Shown: positions 1 through 8,479, counted from the stretch's first letter. The stretch: 26,671 nucleotides of DNA from a virus (IMGVR_UViG_3300024346_011932:1-26671); one strand, 5' to 3'. The notes: generated by a model from the sequence alone, not told the origin. Numbers and translations are program-made.

Positions 1-417
1 TCAGCTCTCGGCCGAGCTCTTCGTAAAATTTGCCCAGTCATTGATGTGGGCAGCAACCTGGGCGGCAATGAACCCGATCGAAGGGTCGGCATAGGCCTTG
101 CGGAACAGGTCCTGGCCTTCGAGGCCAGCGGCCGGTGGATAGGCAAAGCCGTTGAAGCTGACTGTGCAGGCGGCGAGGAATTCCGCCTGTTCGGCAAGCT
201 TCTCCTCGGCGGTCTGGTCCATCTTCCCGCGCTTCTTGATCTTGTCCATCAGCTGGTTCTGCTGACGCTGCTGGGCGCGCTGATAGACCTTGGTGCCTGG
301 GCCGTAGACCGTGATCGTCAGCCGCTTGCCCTTGTCGTCATAGAGCGGGGCATCATCGCCGCCGACGAGCTCGACGATCGAGGTCTCGGTGGCGGCAAGC
401 TTGGTGATATCAAACAT
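1..417 (-). CDS. Tail assembly chaperone (gpG-like)
   Basis: The 138-aa product sits immediately after the tail tube gene, where siphophages encode the chaperone that coats the tape measure protein during tail assembly. It is mostly polar and helical, with a Lys/Gln-rich centre (about residues 46-75) and a short C-terminal helix, which suits this role. The ATG is preceded by GGAG seven bases upstream. The best support is translational: near the 3' end the reading frame contains A AAT TTT, a canonical -1 slippery heptamer, and the -1 frame is open to the window edge, as in lambda G/GT-type genes. Function is inferred from position, size and the slippery site; I recognise no strong domain signature. 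Confidence 0.75.
   Translation of the reverse strand: MFDITKLAATETSIVELVGGDDAPLYDDKGKRLTITVYGPGTKVYQRAQQRQQNQLMDKIKKRGKMDQTAEEKLAEQAEFLAACTVSFNGFAYPPAAGLEGQDLFRKAYADPSIGFIAAQVAAHINDWANFTKSSAES
25..31 (-). promoter_or_regulatory. Candidate -1 ribosomal frameshift site
   Basis: On the minus strand the heptamer AAATTTT lies in the chaperone frame as A AAT TTT, the X XXY YYZ pattern, eight sense codons before the stop. After a -1 slip the frame reads Tyr-Glu-Glu-Leu-Gly-Arg-Glu-Leu and has no stop before base 1. The continuation is outside the window. Confidence 0.6.
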
Positions 418-444
418 GAGATTTCTCCGTCAGGGTGTCAGGGA

Positions 445-906
445 TCAGGGCGCGAGAACTTCGACGATGCCCACACCAGCGGAGTTGGTGGTGAGTTCGA
501 GGGTCACAGAGGCGGTGGTGATCTGGTCGACCGAACCGACATTGACCTTGAAGCTCATGACCTGCGCCTGGAAGTAGTACTTGTCGCCGTTCTGGGTGGT
601 GACGAGGAAGCTGTGGTCGCTGTCCGAGAGGGAGGCGGACTTCAGCAGGATCTGACCGGCATCGTCGGTATCGAGGCCGAGTTGAATGGTCATCGTGCCC
701 TGGTTGAAGCTGCCCTTCTTCTTGACCACGCCGCGGCTGCCGACAGGGTTGAAGGTGACGAGATTGAACTCGCGGCCGAACTCACCAAGGTCGGAGACTT
801 CGCCGACCACTGTCATGGTGAGCGCGTTGTAGCCGGTGGCATCGAAGGTCGCAGGGGTAGAGGCCGACACCTTCAAGGTGGTGCCGGCGGAAGTCCGAAC
901 GGTCAT
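445..906 (-). CDS. Major tail tube protein
   Basis: A 153-aa protein rich in beta-strand-forming, Thr/Ser/Val/Gly-rich segments, with motifs such as GEVSDLGEFGREFN (34-47) and VTLELTTN near the C-terminus. This fits the tail tube fold that stacks as hexameric rings to form a siphophage tail. It has no Cys and no signal peptide. It lies between the tail terminator gene and the tail chaperone gene, the standard order. The short gaps on both sides suggest its own strong translation, as expected for an abundant structural protein. Confident from size, composition and neighbours rather than from an exact family match. Confidence 0.82.
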   Translation of the reverse strand: MTVRTSAGTTLKVSASTPATFDATGYNALTMTVVGEVSDLGEFGREFNLVTFNPVGSRGVVKKKGSFNQGTMTIQLGLDTDDAGQILLKSASLSDSDHSFLVTTQNGDKYYFQAQVMSFKVNVGSVDQITTASVTLELTTNSAGVGIVEVLAP

Positions 907-934
907 GGCATTAGGTCCTTATGAAGGTGAGGCT

Positions 935-1339
935 TCAACGCGCCTCGTTGAATGAGACGCGGAAGTCCTGCGCCTGCATGTGGATGCCGGTCTCCTCGTC
1001 GAGGAAATCAGGACCGGCGGAATCTGTGTGAACAGTGACATCGCTGAGCCCGTCGATTTGGGGCATGCGATCCGCAGCAGCCGCGCGGACAGCGGCGATT
1101 ATGGTTTTGGCTTCCGGATAGGCCCGCGCCAGCACGGTCACCTGCACCCGTTCGGACACCCGGCGCTTCGGCCCCGGAGACGGCACGTTCCGGTCGACGC
1201 TGCCGATGCTCATCAGGGCGATGGCGGGGAGCACAGTGCCCTGCGGAAGGGTGCCTGCGGCAATTCTCTCGCGCGGCACAAGCGCTGTGACGCGCAAGTC
1301 TCCCACCAGGAGACTGCGGACCGCAATCACGCCGTTCAT
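935..1339 (-). CDS. Tail terminator / completion protein (DUF3168-like)
   Basis: A 134-aa protein. The N-terminal helix (GVIAVRSLLVGDLRVTALVP), the central strand AIALMSIGSV and the segment RVQVTVLARAYPEAKTI follow the DUF3168 pattern (HK97 gp10-downstream, lambda gpU-like). Such proteins cap the tail tube and set where it joins the head. The start overlaps the stop of the HK97 gp10-like gene by ATGA, so the two are translationally coupled. The next gene is the tail tube. Assigned from pattern and synteny. Confidence 0.75.
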   Translation of the reverse strand: MNGVIAVRSLLVGDLRVTALVPRERIAAGTLPQGTVLPAIALMSIGSVDRNVPSPGPKRRVSERVQVTVLARAYPEAKTIIAAVRAAAADRMPQIDGLSDVTVHTDSAGPDFLDEETGIHMQAQDFRVSFNEAR

Positions 1340-1899
1340 TCGTCATCGACCTCGAGAGCTGGGGCCTTGAGATCGCCGATCTGCACCCGGTGCGCGATGT
1401 AGGCACCCATGGCGGTGACGGCTTCCTCGGCTTTCTGCTCCAAAGCAGGGCGCAGGAAGGGTTTGGCGGCGTGCCCCGGGTGCATGACCACAGGACCGAC
1501 GAAGTTCTCGCCGATCTTGAGGCTGCCGCGCTTCAGCATCTTGTTCATCGTGCCGATGCTGACCTTGCGCGGGCCGTGGCGGGTTTCACGAACCGGCGTA
1601 TCGGCGTCCGACACCGAGATCAGGTGGGGCGCGACGCCATATTCGATAAAGAGCCCGAGATAGGAGCCTTTTCCCCGCAGCTTGGCGGAAGAAGAGAGCT
1701 TCGCGCCGTCCGTCCGGGTGCCGATCCCGATCGCACGCTTCAGCTGCCCGGTCTTCACCGGCACATTGGCCTTGGCCTGCTGCTGGATCACCTTTGCGCC
1801 TGCACGCAATCCGCCCCGGATGACGTTGCGTTCGAGGTTTTTGGGAAGCTGATCGAGGAGCTGCAGCAGTTCGGGGCCGCCTTTGAGCCTGAAGGTCAT
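1336..1899 (-). CDS. HK97 gp10-like head-tail joining protein
   Basis: A 187-aa basic protein. The N-terminal half has the HK97-gp10/tail-component layout: KNLERNVIRGGLRAGAKVIQ, followed by AKANVPVKTGQLKRAI, the hallmark 'P-x-x-T-G-x-L-x-x-A' segment at about residues 45-55. The C-terminal part contains YLGLFIEYG and HPGHAAKPFLRPAL, also typical. These proteins act at the neck between head and tail. It overlaps the gene on each side by four bases (ATGA) and is therefore part of a coupled chain. Confidence 0.85.
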   Translation of the reverse strand: MTFRLKGGPELLQLLDQLPKNLERNVIRGGLRAGAKVIQQQAKANVPVKTGQLKRAIGIGTRTDGAKLSSSAKLRGKGSYLGLFIEYGVAPHLISVSDADTPVRETRHGPRKVSIGTMNKMLKRGSLKIGENFVGPVVMHPGHAAKPFLRPALEQKAEEAVTAMGAYIAHRVQIGDLKAPALEVDDE

Positions 1900-2243
1900 G
1901 GCGCGGCTCCTTCACTTGAGAGTTCTTCGACCATCAGCTCGATGGCTTCACGCCGCCCCAGCATCGAGGGGCCGGCGATGATCTGGTGGATGCGATTGTC
2001 GATGATCACCCGCATGTCAGGCGTGATGCCGGCAAGGTAGCGAATGCGGATCCGGGCCGGTCGGCGCGCAATCTGAATCTGTTCGGCCATGCGCTCGGCG
2101 CGCGAGGGCAGGATGTCCTTCACCTCGGCCCAGACACAGGCAAACGGCACCCATGTCACGGCCTCGGCCCCATATTGGGGGTCATGCGTGACAGATTTGC
2201 GCTCGATCCGAATCCGGACCGAGAGCTTGGAGGCTAGATCCAT
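1896..2243 (-). CDS. Head closure / head-tail adaptor protein
   Basis: A 115-aa beta-rich protein beginning with KLSVRIRIERKSVTHDPQYGAE, then WVPFACVWAEVKDI, and later RIRYLAGITPDMRVIIDNRIHQI. This is the usual outline of the SPP1 gp16-like head closure family: an N-terminal strand describing 'x-x-R-I-x-I-E-R', then a W-A-x-V segment, then 'G-I-T-x-x-x-R-V'. It would close the portal channel after packaging and join the tail. The gene overlaps the connector gene upstream by ten bases and the gp10-like gene downstream by four. Confidence 0.82.
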   Translation of the reverse strand: MDLASKLSVRIRIERKSVTHDPQYGAEAVTWVPFACVWAEVKDILPSRAERMAEQIQIARRPARIRIRYLAGITPDMRVIIDNRIHQIIAGPSMLGRREAIELMVEELSSEGAAP

Positions 2244-2776
2244 CGGGACTGGAGCTGGGCGACCAGCGTGTCGAAGGCGAGACAGGCCGCACCTTCCCGG
2301 TTTTCGAACATTGAGGCGGTTTTGACGAGGATGGCTGCCCTTGCGATTGCAAGATCGGGGTCATTCTCCGCGAACCCGGCCGACAGCGTCACCTGGATCA
2401 GACCATCTGGCCCAAGTTCGGGCCATGACTTGCCCGATGCCGGGCGGATGCGGGTGAACCCATGCCTTTTGCGGGCAACATAGTGGCTTTCGGGCAGAAT
2501 GATGGTCCCGCCATTGGCCGCCGTGTAGCGGATCTCGGCAACACTGCAGGGCCTGACCGGCACGTTGATCTCAGGGCTCCAGCATTCCAGCTGCAATTCG
2601 AGGGTCTGTTCGCACAGCTTCAGGCCTGTCCGTTGCTCGAGTTCGGCTTGCGCCGCATCGAGCTTGGCCCCGAGCAGAAGATCCTCGTCATGGCCATCGA
2701 GGCGGAGTTGCTGGCGGGCTTCCTCGAGCGTCACGGCTCGATCCTGTGGCGGTTCTACCGTGACGATCTCGGACAT
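2234..2776 (-). CDS. Head-tail connector protein (gp6-like)
   Basis: A 180-aa protein. Its N-terminus, VTLEEARQQLRLDG followed by DLLLGAKLDAAQAELEQRTGL, is the standard helical signature of the phage connector family (HK97 gp6 / phiE125 gp8-like). These proteins form a ring below the portal. The middle WSPEINVPVRPCSVAEIRYT and the C-terminal helices (ARAAILVKTASMFENREG) also fit. It is downstream of the capsid gene and overlaps the small gene at 2776 by one base. Confidence 0.85.
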   Translation of the reverse strand: MSEIVTVEPPQDRAVTLEEARQQLRLDGHDEDLLLGAKLDAAQAELEQRTGLKLCEQTLELQLECWSPEINVPVRPCSVAEIRYTAANGGTIILPESHYVARKRHGFTRIRPASGKSWPELGPDGLIQVTLSAGFAENDPDLAIARAAILVKTASMFENREGAACLAFDTLVAQLQSRWI

Positions 2777-3006
2777 TATTCGGCCTTTGTGCGATGGGCA
2801 GATCCCGATTTGCGGGTCACGGCAGTCTCATCAGGAGCTGCGGGCTCGGCGGCGGCAGGTTCTTTCAGGGCGTCGACCTCGATGGCGAGGCCGCGCTCAA
2901 TCAGACTGCGACCGGCCTGGTCATCGACCTCGAAGGTCTGGCCGGTTGCGATATTATTCGAGCTCACCGAGCTCACATGGACAGTGTCCAGGGCTTTGAC
3001 GATCAT
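2776..3006 (-). CDS. Small phage protein of unknown function
   Basis: A 76-aa protein. The first half (about residues 1-45) contains GQTFEVDDQAGRSLIERGLAIEV, a motif common in small proteins encoded between capsid and connector genes in HK97-type phages. The second half is a low-complexity Ala/Glu/Pro-rich tail ending in Lys/Arg. The role is unknown; a head-joining or scaffold-like accessory is possible from position only. A good Shine-Dalgarno (GGAGG) precedes the ATG, just after a strong hairpin that follows the capsid gene. Confidence 0.7.
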   Translation of the reverse strand: MIVKALDTVHVSSVSSNNIATGQTFEVDDQAGRSLIERGLAIEVDALKEPAAAEPAAPDETAVTRKSGSAHRTKAE

Positions 3007-3026
3007 AGCGTCCCTCCAAAGGAAAT

Positions 3027-3050
3027 GGGGCCAGCCCTCAGGCCGGCCCC
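3027..3050 (-). terminator. Hairpin after the capsid gene (possible partial terminator)
   Basis: Between the capsid stop and the next start, the minus strand reads GGGGCCGGCC-TGAG-GGCTGGCCCC. This is a ten-base-pair stem with one G-U pair and a four-base loop. The following bases (ATTTCCTTT) are only moderately T-rich, so it may be a leaky terminator or an mRNA 3'-end stabiliser that gives capsid a higher dose than the joining proteins. Confidence 0.5.
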
Positions 3051-3056
3051 GTCAGA

Positions 3057-4322
3057 TCAGACCTTGGTCGCGGCGGTCGCCGCAGCCGAGAAGTCACCCT
3101 TCACGAAGGCCTCAGGGCGGTAGACCGCGAGCGCGAGGCGCTCTTCGGCGAGCACCGTCACGAGGTTCTTGCGGAAGTTCTGGTCGTCCTCGGTCGAGAT
3201 CTCGACCACGGCGTCCATGCGATCGAAGATCTGCGCCCCCAGCTGGAAGGCGCCGGTCAGGAACTTGCCCGTGGCCATCGACTGGGTGGAGACGACCGGC
3301 TGGCCCCAGAGCGTCGGCGACAGGTTGCCCTGCGGATTGCCGATGATGAACTGGCCGGTGGTGTCCTTGAGCAGTTCGATGCTGGCCCAGTCGGCCGGGT
3401 GCAGCACAAGGCCCGTAGACATGAGTTCGGAGAGCGCGGTCTGCAGCATGGCCAGACGCAGGACGTCGATCTTGGTCACCGGCGCCGGAATGGTGATCGG
3501 CGGGGTGAAGGCGGTCGCCTGCGTGTAGATGCCGTTGAGGTCCGTCCCTGTACCGCCGCCATTCAGCAGCTGGTTTTCCTCGACCAGCGCCAGACCATAG
3601 GTCAGGCGGCCATCGATGTAGGACTGGAGCATCGGCACGTCGTCGAGGATCTGGCGGGTGGCCAGAACCCAGTGGGCGATCGTGGTGACGCTACTGGTGA
3701 CGACATCGAACTTGATGTCGGTCTGCGGCTTGGTGGCGCCGGCCGTTTCCGAGACGGTTGCCGCTGCGTTGGTGAAGCCGGTTTCCTTCACATACTGCAC
3801 CGCGTTGCTGGCAGTCCGGCCCGGGGTGAGCAGATCGCGCACCGTCAGACGGCGCTGGCCCGGTGCGATAACGCCCGGAATACGGTCCGGCACGATCAGG
3901 TCGCCCGCCGAGCCATTGGCATCGGTGGTGAGCGAGGAGATGATCGACTTCACCTCGACGCTGGCACGCCCGCGCGCGGTCTTGCTGTTCAGGAACGGCA
4001 GGATTGCTTCGTTGGAGACGACCTGTTCACCGAGCGTGCGCGGCTCGTGACGTTCATCGTCCTGCTTCTTGCGGGCAAGCTTCTGCTCGACCTCGTCGAG
4101 GCGGGCCTTGGCTTCATTGAGCGCGGTCAGCGCCTCATCGGCCAGCTGCTTGGTGGATGCAGAGAGCTCTTCGCCCTTTGCGGCCTTGCCGAGGGCTTCT
4201 TCGGCGAGCGCCTTGACCTCGTCATGGCGGGTATCGAAGTCCTTCTTTACGGCCTGCTGCTGCGCGTCAAACGCAGCTTTCACTTCGCCGGCAAGCTGCT
4301 CGGCGCTCTTGGTATCGGTCAT
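3057..4322 (-). CDS. Major capsid protein, HK97 fold
   Basis: A 421-aa protein. Residues 1 to about 95 are a charged coiled coil (repeated KALAEEA, LNEAKARLDEVEQKLA), the delta domain that acts as an internal scaffold. The mature shell protein follows, with typical segments: GSAGDLIVPDRIPGVI, RRLTVRDLLTPGRT, VQYVKETGFTNAAA, LNGGGTGTDLNGIYTQ and a C-terminal EERLALAVYRPEAFVKGDF. The scaffold is expected to be removed by the protease encoded just upstream, somewhere near residues 105-125. Size and order (portal, protease, capsid) are standard for HK97-type phages. Confidence 0.96.
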   Translation of the reverse strand: MTDTKSAEQLAGEVKAAFDAQQQAVKKDFDTRHDEVKALAEEALGKAAKGEELSASTKQLADEALTALNEAKARLDEVEQKLARKKQDDERHEPRTLGEQVVSNEAILPFLNSKTARGRASVEVKSIISSLTTDANGSAGDLIVPDRIPGVIAPGQRRLTVRDLLTPGRTASNAVQYVKETGFTNAAATVSETAGATKPQTDIKFDVVTSSVTTIAHWVLATRQILDDVPMLQSYIDGRLTYGLALVEENQLLNGGGTGTDLNGIYTQATAFTPPITIPAPVTKIDVLRLAMLQTALSELMSTGLVLHPADWASIELLKDTTGQFIIGNPQGNLSPTLWGQPVVSTQSMATGKFLTGAFQLGAQIFDRMDAVVEISTEDDQNFRKNLVTVLAEERLALAVYRPEAFVKGDFSAAATAATKV

Positions 4323-4346
4323 GGGGTAACTCCGTGCAAGTGAGGT

Positions 4347-5006
4347 TCAGCCGCGAATTTGCGCGGCGAGTGCCGACAGGAAGTCGGTGGAGGTCTCACT
4401 GCCGGACTCACTCCGGAGCAGTGATTTGAGGCCTTTGCCCGCGATTGCGGTGGCCTGGCTTTTCGAGAACCCTGCCTCGCGCAGGAAATTCTCAAAATCT
4501 GGGAGCGAAGGCAGGACCTGCCCGTCCGTCACAGTCTTGACCGCCGTTACCTTGGCCTCGGTATTCATGGGCATGGTGACGAGGCTGATTTCGCGAAGAT
4601 CGATCTTCTTGAGACGCAGGACGCCGGCCTTGTAGGGGTCGGGTGCGGCACCGCCCTTGGGGATGGTGTAGCCGATCGAGAGGCCCCCAAGCGCGCCGTG
4701 CTTCAGCTTGCCATAGGCACGCTGGGCGACCGGATCACCGTCGAGGATCAGCTGGCCGCGCACGAAGAGGCCGCGGTCATCCTCGAAGATGTCGCGCCAG
4801 ACGCCGATCGGTTCGCGCTGGTCGTGCTGCCAGAGCATCGGGATGCCCCAGCCTTCGGCGCGGGCCTTGGCGACGCTCTCCCGGAAAGCGCCCGGTTCGA
4901 TGAGATCGCCGCCCTGGTCGACATTGCCGAAGGTCGAGGCGTAGCCCTCGAACTGCCCGGTGTCCTGAAGGTCACTGGATTTGAGGGTCAGGGTGAGATG
5001 TTTCAT
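4347..5006 (-). CDS. Prohead maturation protease (HK97 family)
   Basis: A 219-aa serine protease of the HK97 prohead protease family. FEGYASTFGNVDQGGDLIEPGAF (19-41) is the family's N-terminal signature. The likely catalytic His is H61 in MLWQHD and the likely Ser is S110 in LGGLSIGY. DLREISLVTMPMN follows. It cleaves the capsid delta domain during head maturation. The start overlaps the portal stop (ATGA), and the capsid gene follows 24 bases later. The C-terminal 50 residues are variable, perhaps for prohead targeting. Confidence 0.94.
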   Translation of the reverse strand: MKHLTLTLKSSDLQDTGQFEGYASTFGNVDQGGDLIEPGAFRESVAKARAEGWGIPMLWQHDQREPIGVWRDIFEDDRGLFVRGQLILDGDPVAQRAYGKLKHGALGGLSIGYTIPKGGAAPDPYKAGVLRLKKIDLREISLVTMPMNTEAKVTAVKTVTDGQVLPSLPDFENFLREAGFSKSQATAIAGKGLKSLLRSESGSETSTDFLSALAAQIRG

Positions 5007-6250
5007 TTAGGGGGCTCCGATGGGGCAATCGCTCCGGTTGGCGGCAGCAATACTGCCTGACTGATGGGCACGTTTTGCATCTGCATGCGGGGGACATCGC
5101 CGCCTTCGACCGGCGGCAGGTTTTCAAGAGCGCGGACCTCGTTGATGGTCATCACGCCGCTTCCCAGCATCGACTGGTAGAAGGAGGCACGCGCCGCGCT
5201 GTCACCGCGCAGCAAACCTTCAAGGTTGAACTCAATCACGAGCCCCGCCTGCCGGTCAGCGGGCGAGAGCAGCTGTTTCGCGAGCGCCTGTTCGATGCGC
5301 TTCAAACGCCGACGCAGCGTGAACTTCTGGAACCCCAGCGTCTGTTGTTCGAGCCCGGTACCCCAGCTGGTGGTCTTCTCGGTGTGGCCGACCATGAACG
5401 GTGGCACACCGAAGAAGCGGCAGACCTCCTCGACCGAGAAGGCCCGGCTTTGCAGCATCTGCGCATCTTCCGGGCTGATCGAGAGCTGGACCCAGTCCAT
5501 GCCCCGGTCGAGCAGCATTGGCCGCCCGGCATTGATCGCGCCCGCAAACTTCTCCTGCAGCAGTTCTTCGGCCTGTTTGCGCTGGTCGAGGGTCAGGCTG
5601 TCGGCAGTCTTCAGCAGGCCGGAGGGCCGCACGCCATTGCGGAAGGTGTCGCCCGAGGCCCGCTCGATGGCCTGCGCCAATCCGAAGGTCTGACGGCCGA
5701 AGCTGAGGGTCGAAAGACCGCCCAGCGGGTTACCGCCGAAGCCCCGGATGTGGAACATGTTGTCCTGTTGGGCGATGGAGCGAACCCCATTGTCCGACCA
5801 CTCATATTCGAGGCTGCCATCGCGCAGACGACGGACCGTCATCAATTCCGGTGCGATGGGAACGCTCAGCGCCACCACCCGGCCATTGCTGCCCCGGATG
5901 ATCTCGGCATAGGCATTACCGTTCAGTTCAATCGAGGCGCAGATAAACTCCCAGAAGTCGACCGCGGTCTGGTCGGCGTTCGGGCTGTCATGCAGGATCC
6001 TGTAGAGCGGATGATCTGTTGCGACTGTCCGCGCTCCGCCTTTGGTCCGGTAGACCATGAGTGGCAGTGATGCGATGGTGCCGGCGAGCAAGTTGACGCA
6101 GGCCCAGGCTGAGGCGAGCCCGAGCACGGAGCTGGTCGATACCAGTTCACCGGTCGTGGTTGTACGGCCACCGACTGCCTGGACCAGCCGTGGATCCGTG
6201 AGGCCGATGGAGCGCGCGAGGTAGCCAATCGCCTTTTGAAATAGGTTCAT
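5003..6250 (-). CDS. Portal protein, HK97 family
   Basis: A 415-aa protein with clear portal features: SVLGLASAWACVNLLAGTIASLPL, HPLYRILHDSPN, FWEFICASIELNGNAYAEI, a Pro/Gly region GFGGNPLGGLSTLSF and the late motif FFGVPPFMVGH. Twelve copies would form the DNA entry channel. I place the start at the ATG at 6250, which overlaps the TerL stop as ATGA. A TTG six codons further upstream is possible but less likely. The C-terminus is a Pro-rich tail, normal for this family. Confidence 0.95.
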   Translation of the reverse strand: MNLFQKAIGYLARSIGLTDPRLVQAVGGRTTTTGELVSTSSVLGLASAWACVNLLAGTIASLPLMVYRTKGGARTVATDHPLYRILHDSPNADQTAVDFWEFICASIELNGNAYAEIIRGSNGRVVALSVPIAPELMTVRRLRDGSLEYEWSDNGVRSIAQQDNMFHIRGFGGNPLGGLSTLSFGRQTFGLAQAIERASGDTFRNGVRPSGLLKTADSLTLDQRKQAEELLQEKFAGAINAGRPMLLDRGMDWVQLSISPEDAQMLQSRAFSVEEVCRFFGVPPFMVGHTEKTTSWGTGLEQQTLGFQKFTLRRRLKRIEQALAKQLLSPADRQAGLVIEFNLEGLLRGDSAARASFYQSMLGSGVMTINEVRALENLPPVEGGDVPRMQMQNVPISQAVLLPPTGAIAPSEPPK

Positions 6251-8067
6251 GCGAGGCTCTTCAGCCAATCATCAATGGAACCGGAGGTGTCGCCTGCCAT
6301 CGCTGCCCCCACTGCCATGCACAGCGCCACCGCTGCGTCGATCTTGTTGATGGCCCGCTGTTTGGAGAGCCACTTGTTGTCCCAGCGGTCGGTCTCGGTA
6401 ACCGCCGACATCATTGCCGAGATGAGGACCGGATTGCGTTTGAGCCGGATGCGGCCCTCAAGGATCAGTTCTTCGAGATGTCGCAATGAGCCCGGCATCC
6501 AGAGGCCTTCGGTCATTTCGCCGGCCGGTTTGGCCCGCTTGGTGCCGCCCTGCGGGTGTTCGACAAACGCGAGGTCGAGCCCGAGTTCGGCGACCTCCAC
6601 TTCGAACCGCCTGAAAGCGTATCGGTCGTAGGCGACTGCCTCGACCCGGAAGTCCGAGGCCATCTCGGCGAGCGCCTGCGCCACATGACGAAAGCTGATG
6701 TTCTCGCCGGCAGGTGCATTCAGAAATCCATCCGCGACCCAGAGGTCGTAGGGCTGCTTGTCTCGCAGCACCCTGGCAGACAGCGTATCGCCCGGCGTCC
6801 AGACTTCGACCCATGCATCAAAGCAGGGTTTGCCGTCCTTCTCACCACTCCGCTGAACAGCGGCCAGCGCAGTCAAATCCCGGTTCTGGCTAAGGTCAAG
6901 ACCGAGCCAAACCGATTGGCCGACCTTGGGTTCGAATTCTGCCAATAGCGGCTCGAGCGTGGCCCGGGCCATCCAGGCGGTCTCAGCATCAGTCCACACA
7001 CAGAAGTGCAGGCGCAGGATGCCGTTCAATTGCCCCGGGATGGCCTTAGCCTGTGCCACTACTTCCGAGAGGTACTGCTCCGTGATCGTGACGCCCAGCA
7101 GCGGGTTCGCCTTAATCCAGCAGCTGGGGTCGGTCAGCGGGTCGTCGCCCTCGTCGAGCCCGCAAACATAGCTGAACGTTGTGTCGTCGAGGACCTGGCC
7201 CAGAAAGGTCGGGTCGGTCACCGCATCGGGATTGCCAGCCGCCACCCGGATGGCGTGTTCGTGTTCCTCCCATGCGACGGAATTGCGGTCCGAGCCGGAG
7301 TTCGTGATCATGAACAGCAACGGATCACGGCGGAACTTGAATCCGCGCTCCAGCATCTCGATGATCGAACGGTCCGGAAGCTCGTGGACCTCGTCCGCCA
7401 GCACGAAATAGGGCCTCGGGCCCGAGCCGGTCTTGCCGGTATCGCGCGACACCGGACGGAAGAAACTGCCCGAGGACAGATGCGCGATGTTGAACTCGCG
7501 CCCCGGTCCGCCCGAGAACTCCAACCGCCGTGCCAGCGCCGGCGATTGCCGGACCATCCGCACAGCGTCGCGAAACAGGATGTTGGCCTGTTCTTTCTTG
7601 GCCGCTGCCGCGTAAATTTGTGCGCCGGCTTCTTGGCAAGCGGTCATCCCGTAAATGCCAATCCCGCCAGCAACGGGCGATTTTCCGTTGCCCTTGCCTT
7701 GCTCGATGTAGGCGCGGCGGAAGCGGCGGCGACCGTCCCTGCGCTTCCAGCCGAACAGCGAGCCGACGATGAACGCCTGGCTTGGCTGGAGCTGGAACGG
7801 TTGGCCTTCGAACTGGCCTTCGGAAAGCTTCAGCACCTCCTCGAAGAAGGCGAAGGCATGATTGGCCGCATCGTGGTCGAACCAGATGCCGTCCTTGCGC
7901 TTCAGATCCGCAATGTGCCGTTTACAGGCATTGCGCACGTGCGGCCCGGCGACAATCTCGCCCGAGACCACCGTAGTCGCATAAGCTAGCGTCCGGTCAG
8001 GCGAAGAAGCGGTCGGCGGGGTCAGTGCCTTCTTCTGGCGGCTGGGCCGCGATCCTGCTCCTGGCAC
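6247..8067 (-). CDS. terL: Terminase large subunit (TerL)
   Basis: The ATPase and nuclease motor for DNA packaging. Numbering from the GTG at 8067 (606 aa), the Walker A motif GKGNGKS is at 124-130, Walker B FVLADEVHEL at 221-230 with D225/E226, and the coupling motif ITNSGS at 254-259. The RNase H-like nuclease starts at LGLDLSQNRDLTAL with D391, and a further acidic site is DAAVALCMAV near the C-terminus. The family signature DRTLAYA lies at 24-30, so translation must start upstream of it. No ATG is available there, hence the GTG start inside the TerS gene. It works with the P27-type TerS. Confidence 0.94.
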   Translation of the reverse strand: MPGAGSRPSRQKKALTPPTASSPDRTLAYATTVVSGEIVAGPHVRNACKRHIADLKRKDGIWFDHDAANHAFAFFEEVLKLSEGQFEGQPFQLQPSQAFIVGSLFGWKRRDGRRRFRRAYIEQGKGNGKSPVAGGIGIYGMTACQEAGAQIYAAAAKKEQANILFRDAVRMVRQSPALARRLEFSGGPGREFNIAHLSSGSFFRPVSRDTGKTGSGPRPYFVLADEVHELPDRSIIEMLERGFKFRRDPLLFMITNSGSDRNSVAWEEHEHAIRVAAGNPDAVTDPTFLGQVLDDTTFSYVCGLDEGDDPLTDPSCWIKANPLLGVTITEQYLSEVVAQAKAIPGQLNGILRLHFCVWTDAETAWMARATLEPLLAEFEPKVGQSVWLGLDLSQNRDLTALAAVQRSGEKDGKPCFDAWVEVWTPGDTLSARVLRDKQPYDLWVADGFLNAPAGENISFRHVAQALAEMASDFRVEAVAYDRYAFRRFEVEVAELGLDLAFVEHPQGGTKRAKPAGEMTEGLWMPGSLRHLEELILEGRIRLKRNPVLISAMMSAVTETDRWDNKWLSKQRAINKIDAAVALCMAVGAAMAGDTSGSIDDWLKSLA

Positions 8068-8479
8068 TCGGCGTCATCCCGAATTCTGCGGCGTAACGCA
8101 TCATGTCCGCCGCCGCCTTGTTGGCGGTGCCCACCAGCGGGTTCTGGACCGCGTTGCCGTTCGATGTCTTGATCATGAGGCCGCCGGTCAGCTGGTCCTT
8201 CTCGGCCATCTTCGCGATCGCGCGTTCAGCCTGGACCCAGCGGCCGTAAGCCATGGCGTAGGCAGCAAGGGCTGCCCGATCGATCTCGGAGAGGATCCCG
8301 AGGTTGTAGAGCTCGGTCGCCACCCGGTTCCATTCCTCGACCGCATCAGCGGTCAGATGGTGGGGAGGCATCGGAATAACGGCCTTAGTCTTGGCTTCCT
8401 TGCGATTGACCTGCCGTTTGCCGGGGTTGGACGTGACAAGCTTCAGCTGCGTGGGCTTCGGCTTTCTGCCGGTAATCAT
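7997..8479 (-). CDS. terS: Terminase small subunit, P27 family (TerS)
   Basis: A 160-aa DNA-recognition subunit. It begins with ITGRKPKPTQLKLVTSNPGKR, the classic P27 family opening. It ends with NPLVGTANKAAADMMRYAA and EFGMTPSARSRI, the family's C-terminal hallmark. The middle is helical with a WNRV segment. It would bind the packaging site and load TerL. The start overlaps the methyltransferase stop by ATGA, and its 3' end is overlapped by the TerL start region by about 70 bases. Confidence 0.94.
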   Translation of the reverse strand: MITGRKPKPTQLKLVTSNPGKRQVNRKEAKTKAVIPMPPHHLTADAVEEWNRVATELYNLGILSEIDRAALAAYAMAYGRWVQAERAIAKMAEKDQLTGGLMIKTSNGNAVQNPLVGTANKAAADMMRYAAEFGMTPSARSRIAAQPPEEGTDPADRFFA

